22,328 nt of DNA from Bacteroidales bacterium (GCA_004557565.1 SFGS01000037.1:1-22328); one strand, 5' to 3'. Positions 1 through 8,676 are shown, counted from the first letter of the stretch. Numbers and translations are program-made. The notes: a model not told the origin generated them from the sequence alone.

Positions 1-114
1 TCTTGCAGTTGAAATCTATTTTCATTTCAGATTGTTTTTTGGATAATTATTGGGCTTCGCCAATTCTCGGTGCAAACTTAGAGTGAGATCTGTGTGAGCC
101 AAAGAAAAGAAGTC
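1..114. other. Left-edge non-coding segment
   Basis: This AT-rich stretch lies downstream of the minus-strand ispF gene. I see no convincing gene, strong hairpin or promoter in it. It may hold the 3' end of the porV-ispF transcript, but no clear terminator is visible. Confidence 0.4.
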
Positions 115-588
115 TTATTTTTCCTCCAGGAGTGCCACAGCGTAGGCAGATATACCTTCTTCACGACCGGTGAAGCCGAGGCGTTCGGTGGTGGTGGCTT
201 TAATGCTCACCTGTCCAAGCGTGCAACCCATGCACGCCGCCAACTGTTCCTGCATGGCTGGGATATGAGGATTGATTTTTGGGCGTTCGGCGCAGATAGT
301 GATGTCGCAGTTGCCTAATTTATAGCCCTGCTCATCAATCAAGCGTGCCACCTCACGCAAGAGTTTACGGCTGTCGATACCCTTATAGCGAGGGTCGGTG
401 TCGGGAAAATGGTAACCAATATCACGCAGACACGCCGCACCCAGCAGCGCATCGCACAGCGCATGTATCGCCACATCGGCATCGCTGTGACCGAGCAAAC
501 CAAGCGTGTGCTCAATTTTCACGCCACCAAGCCATAATTCACGGTCGCTCACCAGACGGTGAACGTCAAATCCCATTCCTATTCTCAT
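115..588 (-). CDS. ispF: 2-C-methyl-D-erythritol 2,4-cyclodiphosphate synthase (IspF)
   Basis: This 157-residue protein matches the usual length of IspF, the cytoplasmic MEP-pathway enzyme that cyclises CDP-methylerythritol 2-phosphate and releases CMP on the way to isoprenoid precursors. The family's metal ligands are visible: Asp8 and His10 in the opening FDVH motif, and His42 in IHALCDALLG. The GHSDADV loop (33-39), the ATTTE segment and the C-terminal GFTGREEGI motif are also present. The MRIGMGFDVH start aligns with the family N-terminus, so the start is secure. It begins 9 bases after the porV stop on the same strand and is probably co-transcribed with porV. The same porV-ispF neighbourhood is, as I recall it, found in Porphyromonas, so the link looks ancestral rather than functional. 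Confidence 0.97.
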   Translation of the reverse strand: MRIGMGFDVHRLVSDRELWLGGVKIEHTLGLLGHSDADVAIHALCDALLGAACLRDIGYHFPDTDPRYKGIDSRKLLREVARLIDEQGYKLGNCDITICAERPKINPHIPAMQEQLAACMGCTLGQVSIKATTTERLGFTGREEGISAYAVALLEEK

Positions 589-597
589 ATCATCAAA

Positions 598-1773
598 TTA
601 TTTGCGGCCGAAAAGGCTTCTAATGCCGTCCATGTCAAACGACAGGGTGAAACGAAGTGTTTGGTCGAGTGGACTGTTTTGCGCAGTTGCAATCATATAC
701 GATGCATCGATGCGCAGCACATTGAGTGCAAAACCGGCACCGAAACCGAAGTATTGACGACCACCGGCAAACTTGCTCTCGTGGAAGTAACCGCCACGGA
801 GGAAGAATTGCTGATTATAAGCATATTCAGCACCCAATGAATAGGTGATACGCTTGAAAGTGTTCTTATCGAAAGAATCGAAAATACCCGAAATCGACGA
901 TTTGTCTTTCCATGCCTGAAGTGCGGTTTCATATTCCTCATTGTCAGTAAATTCCGACAAACGAGGTTTCGCAGGCACTAACAACTTATTGGCATCGAGC
1001 GTGAAAGTGAGGTTGTGATAGTCGGCCAATGGGAATGTGAAGGCTGTACCGATACGCAGGTTGGTAGGCAAAAACGCAGGGTTGTCGCCATGGTCATACG
1101 ACACCTTTGAACCCACATTCGAGAGGTTGAAACCCCACGACCATTGGCACTCGTTGCGGCCAATAATTGGGTAGGTGGTGAAATAGCCCGAAATGTCGGC
1201 GGCAAATGCCGAAGCGCCCTTGTTGCCCTCTGTCGCTGAGTATTCCGAGTAACCGAGGTCACTGTAAATGTAGCGCAAAACCACACCCATTGAGAATTTT
1301 TCGCTCAACTTGCGAGAATAACCCAAGTCAACCGACATTTCAAATGGGTTGATACTTCCGATAGATGTGCCGCTCTCTTCTGAGCCTTGAATTTCACCCA
1401 AAGAGAAATAGCGGAGCGAAGCACTCACAGCCTGATTGTCGCCGCTACCAAGTTTCCAGTAGCCGGCAAGGTTTGCCAAGAAAATGTCGTTCACAATCTT
1501 GCGCATCCATGGCGTGTAACTGAGCGACACACCTGCCGTGCTTTCGGCGAATGCGTATTTTGAAGCGTTCCAGTATTGAGAGTTCACATCAGGGTCGGTA
1601 GCCGCACCAAGGTCACCCATTGAGGCACCACGCGCGTCTGGCGAGATGCTAAGAGAGTTCACACCTGTGGTAATAGGATTGAAATCCTGATTCTTAATGT
1701 CGTCGTCGGCATGTGCAGCCAGTGCGCATGTAGCAAACATGGCTACGAATATAAAAGATTTAATCAATTTCAT
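598..1773 (-). CDS. porV: PorV-like outer-membrane beta-barrel protein (type IX secretion)
   Basis: This 391-residue protein starts with a Sec signal peptide (hydrophobic 5-20, ending near AAHA). The mature part opens with the FxPITTGVNSLSISPDARGASMGDLGAA pattern typical of the PorV/PorQ family. The rest alternates polar and aromatic residues as in an outer-membrane barrel and ends in FTLSFDMDGIRSLFGRK. PorV (LptO) is the shuttle protein of the Bacteroidota type IX secretion system: it binds cargo leaving the translocon and takes it to the PorU sortase at the cell surface. That role is known for the family; here it is inferred from the sequence. The downstream neighbour is ispF, 9 bases away. 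No porU lies upstream; instead there is a terminator and a Bax-inhibitor family gene. The paralogue PorQ is an alternative, but the length and the ispF neighbour favour PorV. Confidence 0.88.
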   Translation of the reverse strand: MKLIKSFIFVAMFATCALAAHADDDIKNQDFNPITTGVNSLSISPDARGASMGDLGAATDPDVNSQYWNASKYAFAESTAGVSLSYTPWMRKIVNDIFLANLAGYWKLGSGDNQAVSASLRYFSLGEIQGSEESGTSIGSINPFEMSVDLGYSRKLSEKFSMGVVLRYIYSDLGYSEYSATEGNKGASAFAADISGYFTTYPIIGRNECQWSWGFNLSNVGSKVSYDHGDNPAFLPTNLRIGTAFTFPLADYHNLTFTLDANKLLVPAKPRLSEFTDNEEYETALQAWKDKSSISGIFDSFDKNTFKRITYSLGAEYAYNQQFFLRGGYFHESKFAGGRQYFGFGAGFALNVLRIDASYMIATAQNSPLDQTLRFTLSFDMDGIRSLFGRK

Positions 1774-1847
1774 CTATCTACGTAATATTAGTTATTAATT
1801 ATAACTGCAAATCACTTCTATTATTGTATGCCTTCCCCACTTTTTAG

Positions 1848-1888
1848 AAAAAAAGTGCCACCCTCCAGCCATATTTGAAGGGTGGCAC
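1848..1888 (-). terminator. Rho-independent terminator after the Bax-inhibitor-like gene
   Basis: GTGCCACCCT (1855-1864) pairs with AGGGTGGCAC (1879-1888) in a 10-bp GC-rich stem. Read on the minus strand it is followed by a run of seven T (1848-1854). It lies 30 bases past the stop of the gene at 1919-2650 and separates that gene from porV. Confidence 0.9.
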
Positions 1889-1918
1889 CGTATATGTGTC
1901 TTCAACTGTTGTTCAACA

Positions 1919-2650
1919 TTAATCGCGGTTGCCGAAGATGCGGAGCAAGTAGAGGAACAGGTTGATGAAGTCGAGGTAAAGTGTCAAAGCACCGATAGCG
2001 GCAAGTTTGCCCACATTACGCTCGCTTGTTTCCATTGCCATTTGCTTAATCTTTTGCACGTCCCATGCGGTGAGGCCGATAAAGATTATCACACCTGCTG
2101 CACTGATACCCCAAGCCAAAGCAGAACTTGCAAGGAATATGTTCACCACCGACACGATGATAAGGCCGATAAGCGCCATCACCAGAATTGAGCCCATCTT
2201 GGTGAGGTCTTTTTTAGTGACATAGCCGTAAATTGCCATCGCACCGAATGTGCCTGCTGTAATGAAGAAGGTCTTCACAATTGAATCGCCTGTGTAGGCG
2301 AAGAAGATTGGGGTGAGTGTCACGCCTGTAATTGCTGAATAGAGGTAGAACAGGAGCGAAGCAGTGCCAGCACTCATCTTATTGATGCCTGCTGTGAGCC
2401 AAATCACCAAGCCGAGTTGAGCGAAAATCAAGCCAAAGAACAAAATCTTGCTTGAGAATACCACCTCAAGGAGTGATGGCGTGGTGGCAATGCCCAACGA
2501 CACAAATGCGGTAACAAGAATACCCATAAACATCTTGCCGAATATGCGTTGCATGGTCTTGGAGAGATACGACGACATACTCAGTTCTGCTTGAGCAGCC
2601 GAAGCGGTGCCGAAGCTTTGTTGACCATTGAGATAATCCAAATTGTTCAT
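1919..2650 (-). CDS. Bax inhibitor-1/YccA family membrane protein
   Basis: This 243-residue integral membrane protein has about seven hydrophobic segments. After a short polar N-terminus (1-25), the first helix starts near residue 40 (FMGILVTAFVSLGIA). Family features include SAITGVTLTPIFFAYTG in the middle, the conserved aspartate in LTAWDVQKIKQM, and the C-terminal ALTLYLDFINLFLYLLRIFG with its second conserved aspartate. Bacterial members (YccA, YetJ) sit in the cytoplasmic membrane; YetJ is a pH-sensitive calcium leak and YccA modulates FtsH. Which role applies here cannot be told from sequence. It appears to be monocistronic, with argS 69 bases upstream and a strong terminator downstream. 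Confidence 0.93.
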   Translation of the reverse strand: MNNLDYLNGQQSFGTASAAQAELSMSSYLSKTMQRIFGKMFMGILVTAFVSLGIATTPSLLEVVFSSKILFFGLIFAQLGLVIWLTAGINKMSAGTASLLFYLYSAITGVTLTPIFFAYTGDSIVKTFFITAGTFGAMAIYGYVTKKDLTKMGSILVMALIGLIIVSVVNIFLASSALAWGISAAGVIIFIGLTAWDVQKIKQMAMETSERNVGKLAAIGALTLYLDFINLFLYLLRIFGNRD

Positions 2651-2690
2651 AATAATTTACTTTTTAAAAATGAATAATTTCTTTTCAGCA

Positions 2691-2698
2691 TAAAGATA
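2691..2698 (-). promoter_or_regulatory. Possible -7 box for the Bax-inhibitor-like gene
   Basis: On the minus strand this reads TATCTTTA, one base from the Bacteroidota TAnnTTTG box, 41 bases upstream of the start codon. I see no properly spaced TTTG upstream, so support is weak. Confidence 0.3.
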
Positions 2699-2719
2699 GC
2701 AAAAAGCGTGCCAAATATA

Positions 2720-4498
2720 TTACATGCGTTCGGGCACTTCCACACCGAGCAAACTGAAGCCGCGACGAATGATGTCGGCCACGGTGCGAGAGAGGTGCAG
2801 ACGGAATGCGCGAGCCACACCGTTTTCTTCTTTCAAGATGCTGTAGTCGTGATAGAACTGGTTGTAGCCCTTTGCCAATTCAAACACATAGTTGGCAATG
2901 AGTGCAGGGCTGTAGGTGCGGCCTGCCTCCGATACCACTGATGGGAAGTCGGCAATGCGTTGAATGATTTCAATTTCCTTTTCGTTTGGCTCGTAGGCGG
3001 TGATGTCGGTTGCAGCATCAGCCTCGTCGCTCTTGCGGAGCACCGAGCGAATACGCGCGTAGGTGTATTGCACGAATGGACCGGTGTTGCCGTTGAAGTC
3101 GATTGATTCTTGTGGGTTAAACAGCATGTTCTTGCGTGGGTCAACCTTGAGAATGAAGTATTTGAGCGCACCCAAACCGATGATGCGGTACACATCGTCC
3201 ATTTCTTCTTCGGGCACACCTTTGAGGCGGCCTTCGCTCATCTTGCGAGCGGTGGCAATCATTTCGTCCATCAGTTCATCGGCATCCACCACTGTGCCTT
3301 CGCGGCTCTTCATCTTACCGTTTGGCAGTTCCACCATACCGTAAGAGAAGTGAATCAAGTCCTTACCCCAACTGAATCCGAGTTTGTCGAGCAAGAGTGA
3401 AAGCACTTGGAAGTGATAGTTTTGCTCATTGCCCACCACATAAATCATCTGGTCGATTGGGTAGTCTTGGAAGCGGAGTTTGGCGGTGCCGATATCCTGT
3501 GTCATATACACAGAGGTGCCATCGGTGCGGAGCAGCAATTTTTGGTCAAGTCCGTCGGCGGTGAGGTCGGCCCACACCGAGTTGTCGTCCTTGCGGTAGA
3601 AAATGCCCTTTTCAAGACCTTCGAGCACCTTTTCCTTACCTTCGAGGTAAGTGTTGCTTTCGTAGTAAATCTTGTCGAAGCTCACACCCATGCGTGCGTA
3701 GGTTTCGTCGAAACCGGCATACACCCATTCGTTCATGGTGCGCCAGAGCGAACGAACTTCCTCGTCGCCGTCTTCCCACTTCTTGAGCATGGTGCGTGCC
3801 TCTTTCATCAAGGTGGAGTTTGCTTCAGCCTCTTCTTTGGTCATGCCGCCGTCCATGAGTTGCTGCAATTCTTCTTTATAGTGCTTGTCGAAAGCCACAT
3901 AGAAGTCACCAATCAGGTGGTCGCCTTTCTTGCCAGCCTTTTCAGGAGTGATGCCGTTGCCCCACTTGAGCCATGCCAACATAGATTTGCAGATGTGAAT
4001 ACCACGGTCGTTCACAATGTTGGTTTTCACCACTTTATTGCCGTTTGCCTCCATAATCTTGGCAAGGCTGAAGCCGAGCAGATTGTTGCGAACGTGGCCT
4101 AAGTGAAGTGGCTTGTTGGTGTTAGGTGATGAGTATTCAATCATCACCAGGCGGCTATCGTCAGTCACTGGCTTGAAACCGAAGTTTTCGGTAGCCTCTA
4201 CGCTTTGGAGCACTGAAGTCCAAAACGATGGCTTGATGGTGATATTGAGGAAGCCTTTAATCACATTGAATTTCTCCACTGCCTCACAGTTGGCAACCAG
4301 ATATTCGCCAATCTCTTGCGCTGTGTCTTCAGGACGCTTGTGTGAAGCTTTCAGGAATGGAAACACCACAATGGTGAGATTACCCTCAAACTCCTTTTTG
4401 GTGGTGGAGGGCACAATGCTTTCGGCAGCCACTTCTGCGCCATAAAGTGCTTTCACAGCATCGGCGGTGGCTTGAGCTAAGATATTATCTATCGACAT
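2720..4498 (-). CDS. argS: Arginyl-tRNA synthetase
   Basis: This 592-residue class I aminoacyl-tRNA synthetase charges tRNA-Arg in the cytoplasm. The N-terminal ~110 residues form the Add-1 (tRNA D-loop recognition) domain. The catalytic Rossmann core carries EYSSPNTNKPLHLGH, with the HIGH signature as HLGH at 132-135. The KMSKS equivalent is GKMKSREGT at 394-402. The C-terminal ~120 residues form the DALR-type anticodon-binding domain, ending ...RRGFSLLGVEVPERM, the expected ArgS ending. The length and both signatures are normal, so the gene looks intact. Confidence 0.98.
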   Translation of the reverse strand: MSIDNILAQATADAVKALYGAEVAAESIVPSTTKKEFEGNLTIVVFPFLKASHKRPEDTAQEIGEYLVANCEAVEKFNVIKGFLNITIKPSFWTSVLQSVEATENFGFKPVTDDSRLVMIEYSSPNTNKPLHLGHVRNNLLGFSLAKIMEANGNKVVKTNIVNDRGIHICKSMLAWLKWGNGITPEKAGKKGDHLIGDFYVAFDKHYKEELQQLMDGGMTKEEAEANSTLMKEARTMLKKWEDGDEEVRSLWRTMNEWVYAGFDETYARMGVSFDKIYYESNTYLEGKEKVLEGLEKGIFYRKDDNSVWADLTADGLDQKLLLRTDGTSVYMTQDIGTAKLRFQDYPIDQMIYVVGNEQNYHFQVLSLLLDKLGFSWGKDLIHFSYGMVELPNGKMKSREGTVVDADELMDEMIATARKMSEGRLKGVPEEEMDDVYRIIGLGALKYFILKVDPRKNMLFNPQESIDFNGNTGPFVQYTYARIRSVLRKSDEADAATDITAYEPNEKEIEIIQRIADFPSVVSEAGRTYSPALIANYVFELAKGYNQFYHDYSILKEENGVARAFRLHLSRTVADIIRRGFSLLGVEVPERM

Positions 4499-4539
4499 AA
4501 ATCTAACTTTATCAAAAAATTACACAATATTTCAATTTA

Positions 4540-4547
4540 CAAAGTTA
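4540..4547 (-). promoter_or_regulatory. Candidate -7 box for argS
   Basis: The minus strand reads TAACTTTG, an exact match to TAnnTTTG, 41 bases upstream of the argS start codon. No clear TTTG lies at the right distance upstream. Confidence 0.5.
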
Positions 4548-4609
4548 CGAAAAAGAAATGACATTTTCAGAAATTCCCCACCATAACTTACCCACTATCA
4601 AGCACAACA

Positions 4610-4636
4610 GTAGGGACGCGATATTTCGCGTCCGCC
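4610..4636 (+). repeat. Solo REP-like palindrome with GTAG flank
   Basis: A GTAG tetranucleotide is followed by the palindrome GGACGCGA-TATT-TCGCGTCC and then GCC. It is the same sequence as the arms of the 93-bp dimers at 20070-20162 and 22040-22132, but no inverted partner is visible nearby. It lies 24 bases downstream of the helicase-nuclease stop (4660, minus strand), where its 8-bp hairpin could also end transcription or protect the mRNA 3' end. Confidence 0.85.
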
Positions 4637-4659
4637 ACAGAACACTGACACACAAATAA

Positions 4660-7600
4660 TTACACCACCTTCTCCACCTTAAAGGCTTTGGCGTAGAGCA
4701 AGTAGCCCTCCACGGGGGCGTGCCATAGGTCGGAGAGGAATCGGCAATAGGTTTGCACCTGTCGCTTGTAGGTGGCTTGCTGCTTCTCGCCTGGGGTGTC
4801 GCCAAACTTGTAGTCAATCACATAGATGCTGCCGTCGGTGGCACGCACGATGCGGTCGGGGCGCAGGTGATGCGCACGGTCCGACGCTGTGGGCGGTATG
4901 TAGATGGAACGCTCGTTATACACCTTGTTGCCTTTGGCAAACCAATGCGCCGTTTGCTCATCGGTCATCAGTCGGTCCAAAAACGCCTCGGCACGGCTTA
5001 AATTCCAGTATTGCTCATCGTCGGCGGTGATGATGCCTCGCTTCACCGCATAACTTATCGCCTTTTTCACTTGCTCGGCGGTGCGAATACGGCTCATGAT
5101 GTGGTGCATACGCTTGCCGCTCTCCTGAATTTTTGTGGCAAGTTCGGGGAGTTTCACCCTTAATCGGTCCAGAATTGGCGACACGGTGTAGTCGGGCATC
5201 ATTTCCTGTGTCACTTCCTGCGCCTCTTCGGGTGCTTGTGCCTCGTAGCAGTCTTCCTTACCGATACAATAGTAGGCTACGCAGCCGGCGGCTTCGGGAA
5301 TGTCGCTGTTCACCTTTTTGCAGCCCTCCAAGTTGGGAAACGAAACAAGCAAATGCTCATTGATTTTGGTGATTGCCTCTGGGTTGAATTTTTCCGACAA
5401 CACGGGCGCAAATATGTGAAGCGACTGGCGTGGACGCGTGAATGCCACATACGATTTGTTGAGGCTATCAATCACGCAGTCTTCAAGCAGCGGTGATGAG
5501 AACGACTCAAACTGCTTCATCTTGGCAAGCGTATTGCCCGGAATGGGGATAAGTGGCGGAACGAGGGCGGAGTCGGCGGCGGTGGACGGAACTTCCAGAT
5601 ATGGGTGGTCCATGCCGTCGGGGTTGAGCCAGTTGTCTTTCGGCAACCAGCACAAGCGGTCCATCTGCTCCATGTCCCAATCGGCAAGCGGCACAATCAC
5701 ACATGGGCGTTCCAATCCCTTCGCCTTGTGAATGGTCATCACTTCCACGGCATCGTCGTTTTGCCCTGGAGAAATTGCCAACTTGTCTTTTTTCATTTCC
5801 CAATACTTCAAAAACTCATAAATGGTGCCGCCATTGGTGCGCTGCGTGCTGAAGTCGAGCACCACGCCTTGAAGTGCCAAGAGGAATGAGGTCTCGGCAC
5901 CCTTGTTGAGCCCTATCGGCTCCAGATATTCCTTAATGATTTTATCCACCACGCCAACGAGACTTGCTTGCTCATTCTTTGGGTTGGGTAGTAGGTTCTT
6001 GAGCTGGTCGGCGAAGATTTCCACCTGTTCCTCCACCGGTTTTTGGCGAAGGTCGTCGTTGTTGCGAAACACCTTTTCCATCAGTTCGCCGGCATCGGCA
6101 TTTTCCCCAGCCTTGCCCAACGCCTGACCGAAGTCGTGCAGCGTTTTGTAGTAGAGTTGGTCTTTGAGACGCTTTTGCATCAACTTTTGCATTGTGGGCT
6201 TGCCGGTGTCGATGTCCTCGTCTTCGTCGCTGTGCGCGTGCTGCGTTGAGTTGATGAAATAAAGCACACTAATCACCATGCGCACCGCAGCCGAGTTTTG
6301 CAGCAGCAGTGATTCTGCCGACACGATATTGATTAAACGGTCGGGGTATGCCTTGTTGTGCTCCAAAATGGCGTTCACCACTTCGTCGCCTTCTTTGTTG
6401 CGGTTCACCAGAATCAGGATTTTCCCGAATGGATAATTGTATTTATTGTGCTGTTCGAGAATATACTCCGGCAAATGCTTGAGCACACCCTCTTTACCGT
6501 AATACGGCTGACCGTCGCTACCTTTCAAATATGGCAGTGGTTCGCTCGATTTTGTGGGCGTGCCATACACCAAATTGAGTTTCACAAAGCCCTTAATGCG
6601 CGCGGCCTCTTTCGCCTCATCGGAGTAGGCGGGATAGTCTTGATGCAGTTTGCCGTAGGTGGTCTGGAGTTTTTTAAACGACACACGATTCTTGGCGTAA
6701 TAGTCGAGGATTTGCTTGAAAAACTCATTATTAAAGTCAATCACCAGTTTTGTGCTTCGGCGATTGATGTGCAGGTCCTCCGAATCGTCGTATTCCGAAC
6801 TGAAATCGGTGGGCAAATCGTTTTGAAACAAGTTGGGGTCGCTGTTGCGGAAGCGGTAAATACTCTGCTTCTCATCACCGATGATGAGGTTGTAGTTGGC
6901 GCCGCTGAGGCTGTTTTCGAGCAATGGCTTGAAATTCTCGTACTGCTTGCGGCTGGTGTCCTGAAATTCATCAATCATAAAGTGATTGAGCCACATACCC
7001 ATACGCTCATATATGAATGGCACATCACATTCCACCACCTTGTGAATGAGGTCAGTGGTGTCGGATATGAAAATCTGATTGTTGTCTTTGCGGTATTGCT
7101 CCAAGTTTTCGTCAATCTTTCCGAGCAAACCCAGCTGCCAAAGGTTGGAGACGATGCTTTTGGTCACGTCCACGGTTTCTTTCCAACCGATAAATTCCTT
7201 CAGCATTGTCTGAAAGGTGAGAAGTTCGTGCCCCATCTGACTCTCGGTGAGTGCGCCTTTTTTGAATGCACCTTTCAGTTTGTCAATATTTTCGGCATAC
7301 GTCGCGATGGTCTTCACGCTGGAGCCTAACGATTGCAGGTCGCTCACCATCATCAACTTTGCAACTGGATACCTTTTGTTCAACTGGTCGGCACTAATGC
7401 CCATTCCTTCAATGAAGTTTTTCACATCTTCGTGGAAGTTGCCGATTTTTTCCTCGTAGGCTTTCTTCACATCCACCAGTGCCTTTCTGAACGCCAGCAA
7501 AGCCGATTTCTTACCGGAGCCAATGTCGGAAAGATACGCCTTGATGTCGGCGTGGTGCTTCATGAAATTTTCATTGCCGAGCACCTTTGCAAACGATGCC

Positions 7601-8199
7601 AAATCGCTGGCGGTTTTGTTGCCGAAAAAGTTCCAGTCGCTCTGACTGCGCACCTGCTCGGTCACATAGTTATTGATCCACTCGCCGAGCATTCCCGAAT
7701 TTCTGCCGTCGCCAATGCTCTGCATCAATCCCTGCACAGCCTGAAGGGTTGCAAAATTCTCGTCAAGCTGAAGGTCGTAGTCATACTCTCGGTCGAGCTC
7801 ATACACGAAGTTGCGTAGCACCGTTTGGAAAAACGAGTCGATGGTGCTGATATTGAATGCTGTGTAGTCGAACAAAATATCCTCAAGCGCAGCCTGTGCC
7901 GCCACCTTCAAGTCTTCGGGCGAGGTGGTGGGGTGCGCTTCCTGAAAATATTGCTGATACGCCCCACAAGTGCCGTTCGACAGTTCATATAGGCGCACGA
8001 TGATGCGCTCCTTCATTTCAGCCGTCGCCTTATTGGTGAAAGTGATGGCTAAAATGTGTTGGTGATAGCAACTGTGGAGCGGTCGGAGTTTTCCGCTTTT
8101 GTTCCAGAGTAACTGTTCGATATACACTTTTGCGAGGGTATAGGTCTTACCTGCGCCAGCCGAAGCCTTGATAACGTGAAGATTCTTGGTGCTCATCAT
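4660..8199 (-). CDS. AddA-like UvrD/RecB-family helicase with C-terminal nuclease
   Basis: This 1179-residue protein is a superfamily 1A helicase fused to a PD-(D/E)XK nuclease, the plan of AddA/RecB proteins that resect double-strand ends for recombination. Visible motifs are the Walker A ASAGAGKT (12-19), helicase motif Ia ITFTNKATAEMKER, motif II IDEFQDTS (near 408), motif III GDEKQSIYRFR (near 442), motif V MTIHKAKGLE (near 820) and motif VI SYVAFTRPRQSL. In the last 150 residues the nuclease shows GKRMHHIMSRI, RPDRIVRATDG and VIDYKFGD (near 1126). It starts with two methionines, and either could be used. It follows the SUI1-like gene by 62 bases, a gap filled by a 14-bp tandem repeat. 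No AddB-type partner gene lies in the window. The exact subfamily name is uncertain. Confidence 0.92.
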   Translation of the reverse strand: MMSTKNLHVIKASAGAGKTYTLAKVYIEQLLWNKSGKLRPLHSCYHQHILAITFTNKATAEMKERIIVRLYELSNGTCGAYQQYFQEAHPTTSPEDLKVAAQAALEDILFDYTAFNISTIDSFFQTVLRNFVYELDREYDYDLQLDENFATLQAVQGLMQSIGDGRNSGMLGEWINNYVTEQVRSQSDWNFFGNKTASDLASFAKVLGNENFMKHHADIKAYLSDIGSGKKSALLAFRKALVDVKKAYEEKIGNFHEDVKNFIEGMGISADQLNKRYPVAKLMMVSDLQSLGSSVKTIATYAENIDKLKGAFKKGALTESQMGHELLTFQTMLKEFIGWKETVDVTKSIVSNLWQLGLLGKIDENLEQYRKDNNQIFISDTTDLIHKVVECDVPFIYERMGMWLNHFMIDEFQDTSRKQYENFKPLLENSLSGANYNLIIGDEKQSIYRFRNSDPNLFQNDLPTDFSSEYDDSEDLHINRRSTKLVIDFNNEFFKQILDYYAKNRVSFKKLQTTYGKLHQDYPAYSDEAKEAARIKGFVKLNLVYGTPTKSSEPLPYLKGSDGQPYYGKEGVLKHLPEYILEQHNKYNYPFGKILILVNRNKEGDEVVNAILEHNKAYPDRLINIVSAESLLLQNSAAVRMVISVLYFINSTQHAHSDEDEDIDTGKPTMQKLMQKRLKDQLYYKTLHDFGQALGKAGENADAGELMEKVFRNNDDLRQKPVEEQVEIFADQLKNLLPNPKNEQASLVGVVDKIIKEYLEPIGLNKGAETSFLLALQGVVLDFSTQRTNGGTIYEFLKYWEMKKDKLAISPGQNDDAVEVMTIHKAKGLERPCVIVPLADWDMEQMDRLCWLPKDNWLNPDGMDHPYLEVPSTAADSALVPPLIPIPGNTLAKMKQFESFSSPLLEDCVIDSLNKSYVAFTRPRQSLHIFAPVLSEKFNPEAITKINEHLLVSFPNLEGCKKVNSDIPEAAGCVAYYCIGKEDCYEAQAPEEAQEVTQEMMPDYTVSPILDRLRVKLPELATKIQESGKRMHHIMSRIRTAEQVKKAISYAVKRGIITADDEQYWNLSRAEAFLDRLMTDEQTAHWFAKGNKVYNERSIYIPPTASDRAHHLRPDRIVRATDGSIYVIDYKFGDTPGEKQQATYKRQVQTYCRFLSDLWHAPVEGYLLYAKAFKVEKVV

Positions 8200-8216
8200 C
8201 GTAAATGGTATTAAAG

Positions 8217-8269
8217 AAATTAGATGTTAGAAATTAGATGTTAGAAATTAGATGTTAGAAGTTAGATGG
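8217..8269. repeat. 14-bp tandem repeat, three perfect units plus a partial
   Basis: The unit AAATTAGATGTTAG occurs at 8217-8230, 8231-8244 and 8245-8258, followed by a partial variant AAGTTAGATGG. The last piece contains the TAA stop (8262-8264, minus strand) of the SUI1-like gene, so the array starts inside that gene's final codons and fills most of the gap to the helicase gene. The same unit appears once, among variants, at 15856-15869. Confidence 0.95.
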
Positions 8270-8618
8270 TGCGGGCTTTGAAGCCTTTTTGCTTGAGCTG
8301 CTGCACCACTTTCTCGCGGAAGTCGCCTTGAATCAAGATTTCACCGCCACGAGCCGAACCGCCCACGCCACAATGTCGCTTGAGTTCGGCAGCGAGTTCT
8401 TTCAAGGCTTCGTCGTCGCACAGCAGGTCGGTGACGAGTGTCACTTTCTTGCCGTTGCGTCCTTTCTTATCGAGCAGCACATTCACCATCTGCTTTCCTT
8501 GCTGCGCGAGGGCATCGCCAGCAGGCTCTTCCACAGGGTTTTGCGCTTGTTTGATTTCTTCATCGGTGGGCACGTCGATATTGAATGCTGCCCCAAGTTT
8601 TTCTCTCCAATCTTGCAT
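8262..8618 (-). CDS. SUI1/YciH-family translation initiation factor-like protein
   Basis: This 118-residue protein has a low-complexity acidic N-terminal ~45 residues. These are followed by an eIF1/SUI1 domain: GKKVTLVTDLLCDDEALKEL, then the glycine-rich CGVGGSARGGEILIQGD segment and QLKQKGFKART. Eukaryotic eIF1 controls start-codon selection on the small ribosomal subunit. The role of bacterial YciH proteins is much less settled, although YciH has been linked to translational control under stress. It precedes the helicase-nuclease gene by 62 bases on the same strand, so the two may share a transcript. A candidate promoter and inverted repeat lie 59-115 bases upstream. Confidence 0.9.
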   Translation of the reverse strand: MQDWREKLGAAFNIDVPTDEEIKQAQNPVEEPAGDALAQQGKQMVNVLLDKKGRNGKKVTLVTDLLCDDEALKELAAELKRHCGVGGSARGGEILIQGDFREKVVQQLKQKGFKARTI

Positions 8619-8676
8619 AGTGTCGTAATCATTTGTCCCACCGTCATGAAATATGCTGAATGTGGGGTTGTTTCTA

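Noticed and set aside
6358..7329. A 323-codon plus-strand reading frame opposite the helicase-nuclease gene
   Set aside because: It lies wholly antisense to a gene with clear helicase motifs, and its translation is rich in Val, Phe, His and Leu without any domain pattern, as expected from a reverse-frame shadow.
8217..8269. Possible CRISPR-like array
   Set aside because: The units are 14 bases with no spacers between them, and no cas genes are present; this is a plain tandem repeat.
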